From positions 1 through 36,497 of the forward strand of contig NZ_AUJX01000039.1 in assembly GCF_000424445.1 (NCBI RefSeq): a stretch of 36,497 bases of DNA, written 5' to 3'. The notes below the pieces were generated by a model that ran no database searches, was not told where the DNA came from, and worked only from the letters and a program-made list of their open reading frames with translations. Both the position numbers and the translations under genes were made by a program. Below are positions 7,324 through 14,513 of this stretch, one piece after another; the stretch's first letter is position 1, and each line of letters begins with the position of its first letter. The stretch is from Oribacterium sp. NK2B42. GTDB lineage: Bacteria > Bacillota > Clostridia > Lachnospirales > Lachnospiraceae.

Positions 7324-8445
7324 TTAGTCCCCGTTGGGTATATGATCCTCTAGCCAGCAATTGTCTTTGGGATCGCAGAGGAAAATCCTGGATTGATCCT
7401 GCGGGGCTTTGGACTGGTGATATTTGAAGAGCATGGTTTTACCGTCCGTCATAGGACCGAGGATTTCAATCTTCCCTGTCCTATGAGACATGACGTAATG
7501 AAGGCTCTTGGACTGGCCGTTCATTCGTTTCCTGGTTTCCTCAACCAGCCTGGAGCCTTCGCGGATAGGAATCTGGAATTCGTTAAGAACGCCCTTGGCC
7601 GGACGGCACTGGAATATGTAATAGGGAATGACCCGATAGCTGAGTAATCTGTTCTGCAGGGTGCTCAGCACCTCAGGGTCATCGTTGATTCCCCGAAGGA
7701 GAACCGTCTGGTTTCGAACTATACAACCTGCTGCATGAAGGGAATGAATGGCTTTTTTTGCTTCCGGAGTGAGTTCTTTAGGATGGTTAAAATGTGTGAC
7801 TATGATGATTTGTTTTATGGCGCAGTATTTCCTGAGTATTTCCAAAAGCTCTGAGTCATCATAAATCCGCATGGGAAGTACAACAGGTGTACGGGTTCCG
7901 ATACGGATGAAATCCAGTTGCTCAAGCTTGCTAAAGGTTTCGAGATAGCGTTCTATGACTTCGTTTGAGTTGATGAGTGCGTCTCCACCGGATAGCAGGA
8001 TATTGTCGATTTCAGAATGGTTTTTGATATATGCAAGCATTGCAGGAATTTGAGAGGCGATCTCATCGGAAGTGTTGCCGACCATACGTTTACGGAAACA
8101 GTGGCGACAGTACATGGCACACTGGTTGGTGGTCAGAATCAGGGCTGTCTGTTGATATTTATGCTGTAAACCTGCGACAACAGTGTTGTCCGTCTCACCT
8201 GACTGATCTTCCAGGCCGCCATCGATAAATTCCGCCGCAGTGGGAATACACATTTTGCGGATGGGATCCTGATCGTCATTTTTGTCTATCAAGCTCAGGT
8301 AGTAGGGAGTGATACAGATAGGGTATTTCTCTTCGATATGTCTGATCTGATCAGCAATTTCGGGTGAAAGACTGAAGACTTTCTCTAACTGGTCGACAGA
8401 TCGGATACATTGGGACATAAGGGAAGATAGTGTAGAATTACTCAT
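7324..8445 (-). CDS. KamA-family (lysine 2,3-aminomutase-like) radical SAM protein, substrate uncertain
   Basis: The protein has 373 residues, shorter than lysine 2,3-aminomutase (about 416) and nearer EpmB-like proteins. Cluster cysteines C109, C113 and C116 (CAMYCRHC) bind the SAM-ligated 4Fe-4S cluster. R118 matches the carboxylate-binding Arg of the clostridial aminomutase. LSGGDALI and GTRTPVVLP follow, and K325 in HRTGK is the likely PLP lysine. Aligned from memory to C. subterminale KamA, both aspartates that hold the lysine side-chain amine are missing: D293 is R281 (QCR) and D330 is S320. A true lysine aminomutase is therefore unlikely; a basic residue here recalls glutamate 2,3-aminomutase. 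The gene seems monocistronic, with repeat element A downstream. Confidence 0.8.
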   Translation of the reverse strand: MSNSTLSSLMSQCIRSVDQLEKVFSLSPEIADQIRHIEEKYPICITPYYLSLIDKNDDQDPIRKMCIPTAAEFIDGGLEDQSGETDNTVVAGLQHKYQQTALILTTNQCAMYCRHCFRKRMVGNTSDEIASQIPAMLAYIKNHSEIDNILLSGGDALINSNEVIERYLETFSKLEQLDFIRIGTRTPVVLPMRIYDDSELLEILRKYCAIKQIIIVTHFNHPKELTPEAKKAIHSLHAAGCIVRNQTVLLRGINDDPEVLSTLQNRLLSYRVIPYYIFQCRPAKGVLNEFQIPIREGSRLVEETRKRMNGQSKSLHYVMSHRTGKIEILGPMTDGKTMLFKYHQSKAPQDQSRIFLCDPKDNCWLEDHIPNGD

Positions 8446-8504
8446 ATGCTCTCCTTTCTTTTTCTCTGGAAAGATGTTTTCAAAACCATTTTTGTTTAGT
8501 GAAT

Positions 8505-8651
8505 ATGGACATTGATAAAAAGAATTTCTTTATCGACTGTCACGATAGCTGCACTGTTTTAATAACTAACTATAAAGAAATTATATACCAAATAAAAGAA
8601 ATTCACGATTCAAACGAAAAAAAAGAAGCGGTTTTTTCCATTGCCAGATAA
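8505..8651 (+). CDS. Possible small protein of 48 residues, unknown
   Basis: An open frame runs from ATG 8505 to TAA 8649-8651 in an AT-rich gap between two minus-strand genes. The product is hydrophilic, with alternating Ile and charged residues and two Cys near the start (IDCHDSC). It ends directly before a 16-bp hairpin that could terminate it. Against it, there is no convincing Shine-Dalgarno sequence (a GTG two codons upstream is an alternative) and I recognise no relative. The gap 8446-8718 holds nothing else apart from the hairpin. Confidence 0.22.
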   Translation: MDIDKKNFFIDCHDSCTVLITNYKEIIYQIKEIHDSNEKKEAVFSIAR

Positions 8652-8693
8652 AATACAGCCGGGACATGATCATAAATATGTCCCGGCTGTATT
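8652..8693 (-). terminator. Intrinsic terminator of the trpXYZ operon, possibly bidirectional
   Basis: A perfect 16-bp stem, 8652-8667 with 8678-8693 around a 10-nt loop, starts 25 bp after the trpZ stop. The T-run on the minus side is short (TTAT). The plus side ends in GATTTAT. Confidence 0.7.
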
Positions 8694-8718
8694 GATTTAT
8701 CAGCGATCGAGTTTGTGA

Positions 8719-9534
8719 TCAAACTCTTTCTTTTGTTGATAGTAATATTCTGTCGTTATTGAGACCTTTTCCGGCGCGCTCCTCAAACTTATCAAGGAGG
8801 TCCTGGATGGTCATGTGGGAGCGCTCTTCGCCCTTGACGTCGAAGACGATGTTTCCGCTGTTCATCATCAGGGTTCGGTTGCCAAGCTCCAGAGCCTGGT
8901 TCATATTGTGGGTTACCATGAGGCAGGTAATGTGGTTCTCTGCTACTATCTTTTTGGTAAGCTCCAGAACCTTGGCTGCGGTTGAAGGATCCAGAGCCGC
9001 GGTGTGTTCGTCAAGAAGAAGGATTTTTGGAGTTACCATGGTAGCCATAAGGAGTGTCAGAGCCTGGCGCTGTCCTCCGGAAAGAAGTCCCACAGGGTGA
9101 TCCATACGATCCTCAAGTCCCATATCAAGAAGTGAAAGCTGCTGTCTGAACTTCTCTCTTTCTGCCTTTGATACATGGCTGAAAAGACCACGCTTATGCT
9201 CATTGGCCCTGAGATATGCAACGGAAAGGTTCTCTTCTATGGTCATGTGTGGTGCTGTACCCATGAGAGGATCCTGGAAAAGGCGTCCGATGTAGCGGCT
9301 TCTCACATGCTCCTGCTCGAAGGTGATGTCCTTTCCGTCAAGCTCTATGAAACCCGAATCGGTGTAAAAGGAGCCGGCGATGGCATTGAATAATGTAGAC
9401 TTTCCGGCACCGTTTGAACCGATAATGGTTGCAAAATCCCCATCTTCAAGAGTGAGGCAAAGGTCTGTCAGAGCTCTTTTTTCATTTACTGTTCCTGTGT
9501 TAAAGGTTTTAAAGATGTGTTCGATCTTAAGCAT
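8719..9534 (-). CDS. trpZ: Tryptophan ABC transporter, ATP-binding protein
   Basis: The protein has 271 residues. Walker A GSNGAGKST is at about 39-47, the signature is LSGGQRQALT near 150 and Walker B is ILLLDEHTAALDP near 170, with a following switch His. It energises import with TrpY and TrpX. Its start overlaps the trpY end by 8 bp. The symbol rests on the Trp-specific T-box upstream of trpX and on the known trpXYZ gene set in Firmicutes. By sequence alone one would only say an ABC_sub_bind-type uptake ATPase. Confidence 0.85.
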   Translation of the reverse strand: MLKIEHIFKTFNTGTVNEKRALTDLCLTLEDGDFATIIGSNGAGKSTLFNAIAGSFYTDSGFIELDGKDITFEQEHVRSRYIGRLFQDPLMGTAPHMTIEENLSVAYLRANEHKRGLFSHVSKAEREKFRQQLSLLDMGLEDRMDHPVGLLSGGQRQALTLLMATMVTPKILLLDEHTAALDPSTAAKVLELTKKIVAENHITCLMVTHNMNQALELGNRTLMMNSGNIVFDVKGEERSHMTIQDLLDKFEERAGKGLNNDRILLSTKERV

Positions 9535-10480
9535 CTGCCTTGCCTCCTCTCATAGCTTTTCTTTCCTGCATTGCAGTGAGCTGCTTATGTTTAAATGCAA
9601 TAAGCTGCTTTGCTCTCGGCGCTGCGATGGCGATGGCAACGATAACTGCCGATACCAGCTTAAACGCTTCGGTAGGAACATTGAGACGAAGGGCGATGGA
9701 AATAATGAAACGATACAGGCAGGAACCGATGACCATGCCAAGTATCCGTACTATCATCTTTCCTTTTCCACACAGGGTTTCACCGATGACAAGAGACGCA
9801 AGGGCTATGGTTACCATACCTGTACCAAGGTTAATGTCACAGGTCTTGTTGTACTGACCGATAAGGCAGCCTGCAAGACCTGTAAGTGAGTTTGAGAAGC
9901 AAAGTCCGACGGTAATGGTAAATATAGGGTTTATGGAGGAAGCTCTCACCATGGCAGGGCTGTCGCCGGTTGCACGGATGGAAAGACCGAGAGTCGTACC
10001 AAGGAACCATTTGATAAGTGCTGAGACCATAATAACTACTACTGCCAGCAGAATAAGTGTGGACCAGTCCTTCCAGAAGTCAGAATCACTGAGACCCTTG
10101 AAAAGAGAAAAAATGGTGTCTGTTCCGAAGATGGAAACATTGGAACTGAAACCCATAACGGCAAGGTTTACCGTGTAAAGTCCTGTGTTTACAATGATTC
10201 CGGCGAGAATGCTTTCCACGCCGAATTTGGTCTGGAGAAGTGCCGTCACATATCCGGAGCATATGCCCGCAAGCATTGCTGCAGGGATCGCCAGGAAGGG
10301 GTGACCTGCTATGGTGATGATCGCGCCTACTGCGCAGCCAAGGGTATAGCAGCCATCAGTTGAAAGGTCACAAATGTCAAGGATTGAATAACTGATGAAA
10401 AGTGAAAGTGCAACAAGTGAATAGATAAGTCCCACCTCAAGTGCGGTGCGGACTATGCCTGCTGTTAAAAATCCGGTCAA
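9527..10480 (-). CDS. trpY: Tryptophan ABC transporter, permease
   Basis: The protein has 317 residues from a TTG at 10480, which has AGGAGG 8 nt upstream. The frame stays open to a GTG at 10522, but that codon lies inside a palindromic repeat and has no ribosome site, so I prefer TTG. The sequence has about eight to nine hydrophobic segments and resembles branched-chain-amino-acid-type inner-membrane permeases (YSLVALSLFISY near the N-terminus, then GCYTLGCAVGA). It forms the channel for TrpX-delivered substrate. The 3' end overlaps trpZ. The 190-bp gap to trpX contains the GGGGACGG palindrome and a terminator-like hairpin. Confidence 0.83.
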   Translation of the reverse strand: MTGFLTAGIVRTALEVGLIYSLVALSLFISYSILDICDLSTDGCYTLGCAVGAIITIAGHPFLAIPAAMLAGICSGYVTALLQTKFGVESILAGIIVNTGLYTVNLAVMGFSSNVSIFGTDTIFSLFKGLSDSDFWKDWSTLILLAVVVIMVSALIKWFLGTTLGLSIRATGDSPAMVRASSINPIFTITVGLCFSNSLTGLAGCLIGQYNKTCDINLGTGMVTIALASLVIGETLCGKGKMIVRILGMVIGSCLYRFIISIALRLNVPTEAFKLVSAVIVAIAIAAPRAKQLIAFKHKQLTAMQERKAMRGGKADA

Positions 10481-10504
10481 TGGAATTTCCTCCTGAAAAT
10501 TTCG

Positions 10505-10584
10505 ACCACCGGGGTTGTCCACCGGGGACGGTTATCGTCGGCGAGAACCGTCCCCGGTGGACAGGTGAAAACCGTCTCGGTGGA
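10505..10584. repeat. GGGGACGG palindromic repeat cluster inside the trp operon
   Basis: A 16-bp perfect stem (TCCACCGGGGACGGTT at 10518-10533 with its complement at 10546-10561) surrounds a 12-nt loop. Degenerate half copies flank it at 10505-10516 (ACCACCGGGGTT) and 10570-10584 (AACCGTCTCGGTGGA). The same unit, with a 20-bp stem, is at 32727-32772. It lies between trpX and trpY. Confidence 0.85.
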
Positions 10585-10604
10585 TAAGTGTTACAAAACA
10601 AAGT

Positions 10605-10631
10605 GCTTCCCGGTCGGTTTCCCCGGGAAGC
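10605..10631 (-). terminator. Hairpin between trpX and trpY, possible partial terminator
   Basis: GCTTCCCGG (10605-10613) pairs with CCGGGAAGC (10623-10631) across a 9-nt loop. On the minus strand it is followed by ACTTTGTTTTG, a weak T-run. A leaky terminator or stabilising hairpin here would let the binding protein be made in excess over the membrane components, as is common in ABC operons. Confidence 0.45.
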
Positions 10632-10670
10632 TTGAGAGTGTATTGCTGTTATGATTATATATTAATATGA

Positions 10671-11798
10671 TTACTTTGAGAATTCCTTCTCTGTCTTTGT
10701 TTCAACGATCTGTGTGCAAAGCGGCTCAATGGCTTTCTTTACATCATCAAGGTTGAGACCGAGAACCTCGCAGGTATCTGTGTTTATGGTTGCGATACCG
10801 TTATCGAAGGTCTGAACTGAAGTTGTTGCAACATCACTGCCGTTTACAAGAATATCGGCAACCATATCAGCTGTAGCAACTCCGAGGTATGAGTAGTCAA
10901 CTCCGTAGCCCATGAAAGCACCGTTAAGAGCGAAGCTGTCGGCACCTGCGTAGTGAGCGATCTTTGCATCCCGGAACTTCTCGTAGATACCAAGCTCAGC
11001 CTGCTGGATGGTATTGTCGGTCGGTGTAAATACCGCATCAACGCCTTCTGCCACAAGAGCATCTGCCGCCGCCTGAATCTCGTCAGTCTTTGTTCCTGTT
11101 TTTTCAATGTACTTGATGCCCTTATCGTCAAGATACTTCTTGGCATCCTCTATAGGCTGCTTTGAAGCATCCTCTGAATTTGAGTAAAGAAGACCTACAT
11201 AATCTGTTTCCGGGTTTACTGCAAACATGAGATCCATGATGGCATTTGTATTAAGTGCATCTGAGGTGCCGGTAATGTTTGATCCGGGAGTTTCCATGGA
11301 GCTTACCAGCTTTGCTGTTACCGGATCTGAAACTGCTGAAAATACAACCGGGATACCCTTATCCTCCACAGCTGCCTGAACAACCTGTGCAGCAGGAGTT
11401 GCGATTGGGATGATAACGTCAACTTCATCAGATATAAGCTCACTTGCGATCTGATTGAGAACCGTTGCATCTCCCTGACCGTTGAAGGTGTAGTCTGCAT
11501 AGTTAAATGTTACACCCATATCTCCGGAAAGCTTATCAAGCTCAGAAGCAACATTGTCCTTGATCTGGTTAAGTGACGGATGATCCATGAAAAGAACTAT
11601 ACCTACTTTGAAATCTTTCTTATCAGCTGAGTCTGCATCAGCATTTTCTTTTGAGGTCTCTGATCCAGCTGCATCAGTGGCTGCTGCTTCAGAAGCTGCG
11701 GCTCCAGATGTAGCCTCAGGTGTTGTGTTTGAACTGCAGCCCATAAGAGATGCTGCCATAAGAACTGCCATAGATGCTGCGATTAACTGTTTTTTCAT
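10671..11798 (-). CDS. trpX: Tryptophan ABC transporter, substrate-binding lipoprotein
   Basis: The protein has 375 residues. ATG 11798 follows GGAGGAAAAATCAA. It has a lipoprotein signal, a KKQ start, a hydrophobic core and lipobox SLMGC with the lipidated Cys near residue 21. A low-complexity Ala/Ser/Thr linker runs to about residue 60. The rest is an ABC_sub_bind-type (PF04392) periplasmic-binding fold with the opening FKVGIVLFMDHPSLN. It is anchored outside the membrane and delivers substrate to TrpY. Tryptophan is inferred from the UGG specifier of the T-box upstream. It is the first gene of the trpX-trpY-trpZ operon. Confidence 0.87.
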   Translation of the reverse strand: MKKQLIAASMAVLMAASLMGCSSNTTPEATSGAAASEAAATDAAGSETSKENADADSADKKDFKVGIVLFMDHPSLNQIKDNVASELDKLSGDMGVTFNYADYTFNGQGDATVLNQIASELISDEVDVIIPIATPAAQVVQAAVEDKGIPVVFSAVSDPVTAKLVSSMETPGSNITGTSDALNTNAIMDLMFAVNPETDYVGLLYSNSEDASKQPIEDAKKYLDDKGIKYIEKTGTKTDEIQAAADALVAEGVDAVFTPTDNTIQQAELGIYEKFRDAKIAHYAGADSFALNGAFMGYGVDYSYLGVATADMVADILVNGSDVATTSVQTFDNGIATINTDTCEVLGLNLDDVKKAIEPLCTQIVETKTEKEFSK

Positions 11799-11917
11799 TT
11801 GATTTTTCCTCCATAATGTAAAAAGATGTTTACTGGAGCGCCATTGTGATACAGATTTATCGTCCTCTCCCGGGTTCAGGCATCGTACTTGGATTGAAAG
11901 CCTGCCGACCTTGGACT

Positions 11918-12210
11918 AAAAAGAAAAGCCCCATGTCAGGATCACTCCCGACATGAGGCGAATTTATAAATCCGTGGTACCACTCATATTACCTTTATAA
12001 AAAGGTCACTCTTCACATACCAGCATATGTGCTGCCTGATAACGGTGCAGAACCCGTTGCCGCATACTCGACTTCAGATATTCAAGTCTTTCTGAGCACC
12101 CTCCAGAGTCCATTCACTTATCCGCCCGTACCGCAATCCCACCAGCTGCGGCTCTCTGTGACGATAAAGATAAACTACTTCTCTCTGTCATCGGTTTTGT
12201 TTTATTAGTT
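11918..12210 (-). promoter_or_regulatory. T-box riboswitch, tryptophan specifier
   Basis: Read on the minus strand, the leader has AGAGAG and GGTGG elements of stem I. A specifier TGG (12112-12110) stands directly before ACTCTGGAG. Further on is the T-box sequence TGGTACCACGG (11982-11972), and then a terminator: arms 11950-11959 and 11928-11937 followed by a T-rich run to 11918. UGG specifies tryptophan. Uncharged tRNA-Trp should pair at the specifier and T-box and prevent termination, inducing trpXYZ during Trp starvation. The coding start is about 120 nt downstream. The exact 5' boundary is set by the promoter at 12218-12246. Confidence 0.92.
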
Positions 12211-12217
12211 TAACGGT

Positions 12218-12246
12218 ACTTTAGCACGTTAAATTCAAAGTGTCAA
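12218..12246 (-). promoter_or_regulatory. Promoter of the T-box / trpXYZ operon
   Basis: On the minus strand TTGACA (12246-12241) and TAAAGT (12223-12218) are 17 nt apart. The promoter starts 13 bp after the kdgK stop, and no terminator separates the two transcription units. Confidence 0.65.
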
Positions 12247-12258
12247 ATGTTTTTTTAC

Positions 12259-13290
12259 TTACCGATTCATTTCACTATGGAATCCTGTTGAGTAGTGATC
12301 TTCGATGACAGCGTTGATCTCCTTCAGATTGCTCTGAGGCAGGTCGCCGGGGATGGTGTTCTTCATTGCGGAGGTAGCATTACCGTACTTCACTGCTTCT
12401 CTCACGTCTCCGCCGGAACTGATGAGACCGTACAGGGCGCCTGAAATGTAGGAATCTCCGGAACCGATACGGTCTACAACGTCGATGTTCTCATATGGCG
12501 GCTCCTCGAAGTAAGCATCCTTTTCAGCATCATAAGCCAGTGAACCGAAGGAATGAGACTTCGGACTGTGCACAGTTCTCTGTGTGGCAAAAACAGCCTT
12601 TATAGGATAATCCTTTGTAAAGCTCTTGATCATTTCGCGGCAGCTGCCATCTTTAAGGAAGGTAAGCTTTGCGGTGGACTCAGAGCAGAAGAAAATGTCT
12701 ACATAAGGTAGGATTTCAAGAATAGTCTCTCTTGCCTCGTCTCCCGACCAGAGGTTTCCTCGGAAGTTCACATCAAAGGAAATAAGGGCTCCGTTTTCCT
12801 TGAATTTCTTTATGGCCTCAATAGTTGTTTTTCGGATCTCGGGTGAAAGCGCAAGGGTGATTCCTGAAGTATGGAAACATTTTGTTTTCTCATAAACCTC
12901 CGGAGAGATCTCATCAGAGGATAATGAGAAAAAGCTGGAATTACGTCTGTCGTAGATTACCTGCGGCTTTCTCGGATATGCGCCGTACTCGTAAAAGTAA
13001 ACAGCTACTCTCGCTTCCGGTGAATCATCATATATAAAGAAATCATCGGAAACACCGTAGCTTCGGATGGTTCCCTTTATATACTGACCGAGGTCGTGTG
13101 AAGGAAGCTTTGAAATGATACCTGTGTGTAGGCCCAGAAGGGATGCTCCGACGGCAACATTAAGCTCTGCTCCGCCTACATTTTTCTCAAAGACATCGCT
13201 TCTTGCGATACGCTCATTTCCCGGAGGAGAAAGTCTCAGCATAAGCTGGCCCATGGTAACAAGGTCAAAAGAACGGTTTGGAAAATTCAT
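12259..13290 (-). CDS. kdgK: 2-keto-3-deoxygluconate kinase, PfkB family
   Basis: The protein has 343 residues from ATG 13290, which has AAGGAG upstream; a frame start at 13329 lacks a ribosome site. The PfkB features are an N-terminal GGAELNVAVGASLLG block, SFDVNFRGNLW near the middle, and the C-terminal DRIGSGDSYISGALYG, where the GSGD aspartate is the catalytic base. KdgK phosphorylates 2-keto-3-deoxygluconate to KDPG in hexuronate breakdown. Assignment over other PfkB sugar kinases rests on the divergent lacI-uxaC pair. It is transcribed from 13348-13376 and shares a control region with lacI. Confidence 0.85.
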   Translation of the reverse strand: MNFPNRSFDLVTMGQLMLRLSPPGNERIARSDVFEKNVGGAELNVAVGASLLGLHTGIISKLPSHDLGQYIKGTIRSYGVSDDFFIYDDSPEARVAVYFYEYGAYPRKPQVIYDRRNSSFFSLSSDEISPEVYEKTKCFHTSGITLALSPEIRKTTIEAIKKFKENGALISFDVNFRGNLWSGDEARETILEILPYVDIFFCSESTAKLTFLKDGSCREMIKSFTKDYPIKAVFATQRTVHSPKSHSFGSLAYDAEKDAYFEEPPYENIDVVDRIGSGDSYISGALYGLISSGGDVREAVKYGNATSAMKNTIPGDLPQSNLKEINAVIEDHYSTGFHSEMNR

Positions 13291-13344
13291 GATCGGCTCC
13301 TTTATTATTGTCTGAAATACATGTCTCAAATTTTTTATAATGCA

Positions 13345-13373
13345 TTGATTTTATATCAAGATATGGTTATAAT
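13345..13373 (+). promoter_or_regulatory. Promoter of lacI-type regulator / uxaC
   Basis: TTGATT (13345-13350), a 17-nt spacer and TATAAT (13368-13373). The probable transcription start, near 13380, lies next to the operator at 13384-13397. It overlaps the oppositely directed kdgK promoter almost completely. Confidence 0.7.
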
Positions 13374-13376
13374 CAA
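13348..13376 (-). promoter_or_regulatory. Promoter of kdgK
   Basis: On the minus strand TTGATT (13376-13371), a 17-nt spacer and TAAAAT (13353-13348). Its elements interlock with the plus-strand lacI promoter, so polymerase can probably occupy only one at a time. Confidence 0.6.
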
Positions 13377-13383
13377 GATAAAT

Positions 13384-13397
13384 TGTAAGCGGTTACA
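13384..13397. promoter_or_regulatory. LacI-family operator
   Basis: TGTAA-GCGG-TTACA is a 14-bp palindrome with perfect 5-bp arms, of the form bound by LacI/GalR proteins. It sits just downstream of the lacI start point and upstream of the kdgK promoter. Autoregulation and control of kdgK are inferred. Confidence 0.65.
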
Positions 13398-13421
13398 TAA
13401 AATTTAAAAAAGGATTTACAA

Positions 13422-14450
13422 ATGAATATTTACGATATATCAAAAGCAGCAGGCGTGTCCATAGCTTCTGTGTCCCGTGTAATAAACGGAGCGGATAATG
13501 TCTCTGAGAAAACACGAAAGAAAGTCATGGATGTTATAGATGAATACGGATACACTCCCAATGCCTACGCAAGAGGTTTGGGACGAGGTTCCATGAAAAC
13601 CATCGGTATCATGTGTTCGGACTCTTCCGATATATATCTTGCCAATGCCATCTACTATCTCGAAACCGATCTCAGGAAAAACGGTTATAACAGTATCCTG
13701 TGCTGCACCGGCTACGACCTTGAGAATAAGAAGGCAAGCTTTGAACTTCTGAAATCACGTCAGGTAGATGCGGTTATTCTTGCCGGTTCAAAATATGTTG
13801 AGAAAAATCCTGAGGATCATCAGTACATAATCGATGGTGCAAAGGAACATCCGGTGATGATGCTGAACGGCTTCATTGATGCGGATAATGTTTACTCCGT
13901 GGCCTGTGATGATAAGGGAGGAACAAAGGATGCCTTCATCAAGCTTCATGAATCAGGTGCAAGAAAAACCATCTATGTTTATTCCAGTGACAGTTATTCA
14001 GGATTAAAGAAAATCGATGGTGTCAAAGAAGGCGCAAAGGAATGCGGTGTTCCTGCGGATTCTGTACGTATCGTCAAGGGTGAAAAGAGCTATAAGGGTA
14101 TAGAGGAGATTTTAACCAGGGAATATGAAAAGGAACCCTTCGATTCTGTCATCTCCTCTTCCGACACTACCGGTGTAGGTGCTCTTAAGTTCGCTATTCA
14201 CAAAGGACTCAGGATCCCGGAGGACATTCAGATCATAAGCTTCAATAATTCAAAGCTTGCCAATGCGGTGAACCCGGAGCTTACCAGTGTGGACGCAAGA
14301 CTGGAGGAATCCTGCTCGAAAGTCTGCAAGCTCATCATGAAGCTGCTTAATCCCCCTCTTGATGAGGAGGGCAATCCGGAACCGGTTTCCATACCTAAGA
14401 AAACAAAGGTAAAGACAAAACTGGTTACCAGAGAAACAACAAGATTTTAA
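13422..14450 (+). CDS. LacI-family transcriptional regulator, probably of uronate catabolism
   Basis: The protein has 342 residues. ATG 13422 follows AAAAAAGGA. The helix-turn-helix is at residues 2-21 (IYDISKAAGVSIASVSRVIN), with the hinge helix ending around residue 57. A periplasmic-binding-type effector domain begins at KTIGIM and contains DNVYSVACDDKGG and a C-terminal FNNSKLANAVNPELTSVD block typical of GalR/LacI proteins. The gene is divergent from kdgK and 63 bp upstream of uxaC, so a KDG- or uronate-responsive repressor is the natural reading; no effector can be read from the sequence. It seems to share a transcript with uxaC. Confidence 0.85.
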   Translation: MNIYDISKAAGVSIASVSRVINGADNVSEKTRKKVMDVIDEYGYTPNAYARGLGRGSMKTIGIMCSDSSDIYLANAIYYLETDLRKNGYNSILCCTGYDLENKKASFELLKSRQVDAVILAGSKYVEKNPEDHQYIIDGAKEHPVMMLNGFIDADNVYSVACDDKGGTKDAFIKLHESGARKTIYVYSSDSYSGLKKIDGVKEGAKECGVPADSVRIVKGEKSYKGIEEILTREYEKEPFDSVISSSDTTGVGALKFAIHKGLRIPEDIQIISFNNSKLANAVNPELTSVDARLEESCSKVCKLIMKLLNPPLDEEGNPEPVSIPKKTKVKTKLVTRETTRF

Positions 14451-14468
14451 CATTGGAAAACCGATGTT
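14449..14468 (+). promoter_or_regulatory. Imperfect inverted repeat between lacI and uxaC
   Basis: AACATTGG and CCGATGTT, one G-T pair apart from perfect, flank AAAA directly at the lacI stop codon. No T-run follows. It may be an operator or an mRNA hairpin separating the two genes. Confidence 0.3.
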
Positions 14469-14513
14469 TAAATAAATCATAAATAAAGACAATGCTTATG
14501 GAGGTAAGTTAAA

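Noticed and set aside
7132-7353. Open frames inside the structured repeats (7132-7353 and 16538-16735 share an N-terminal sequence)
   Set aside because: The shared protein sequence only reflects the repeated hairpin DNA; there is no ribosome site, the frames end in unrelated flanks, and copy C lacks the region.
10481-10522. Longer trpY start at GTG 10522
   Set aside because: It starts inside the palindromic repeat without a ribosome site, whereas TTG 10480 has AGGAGG at proper distance.
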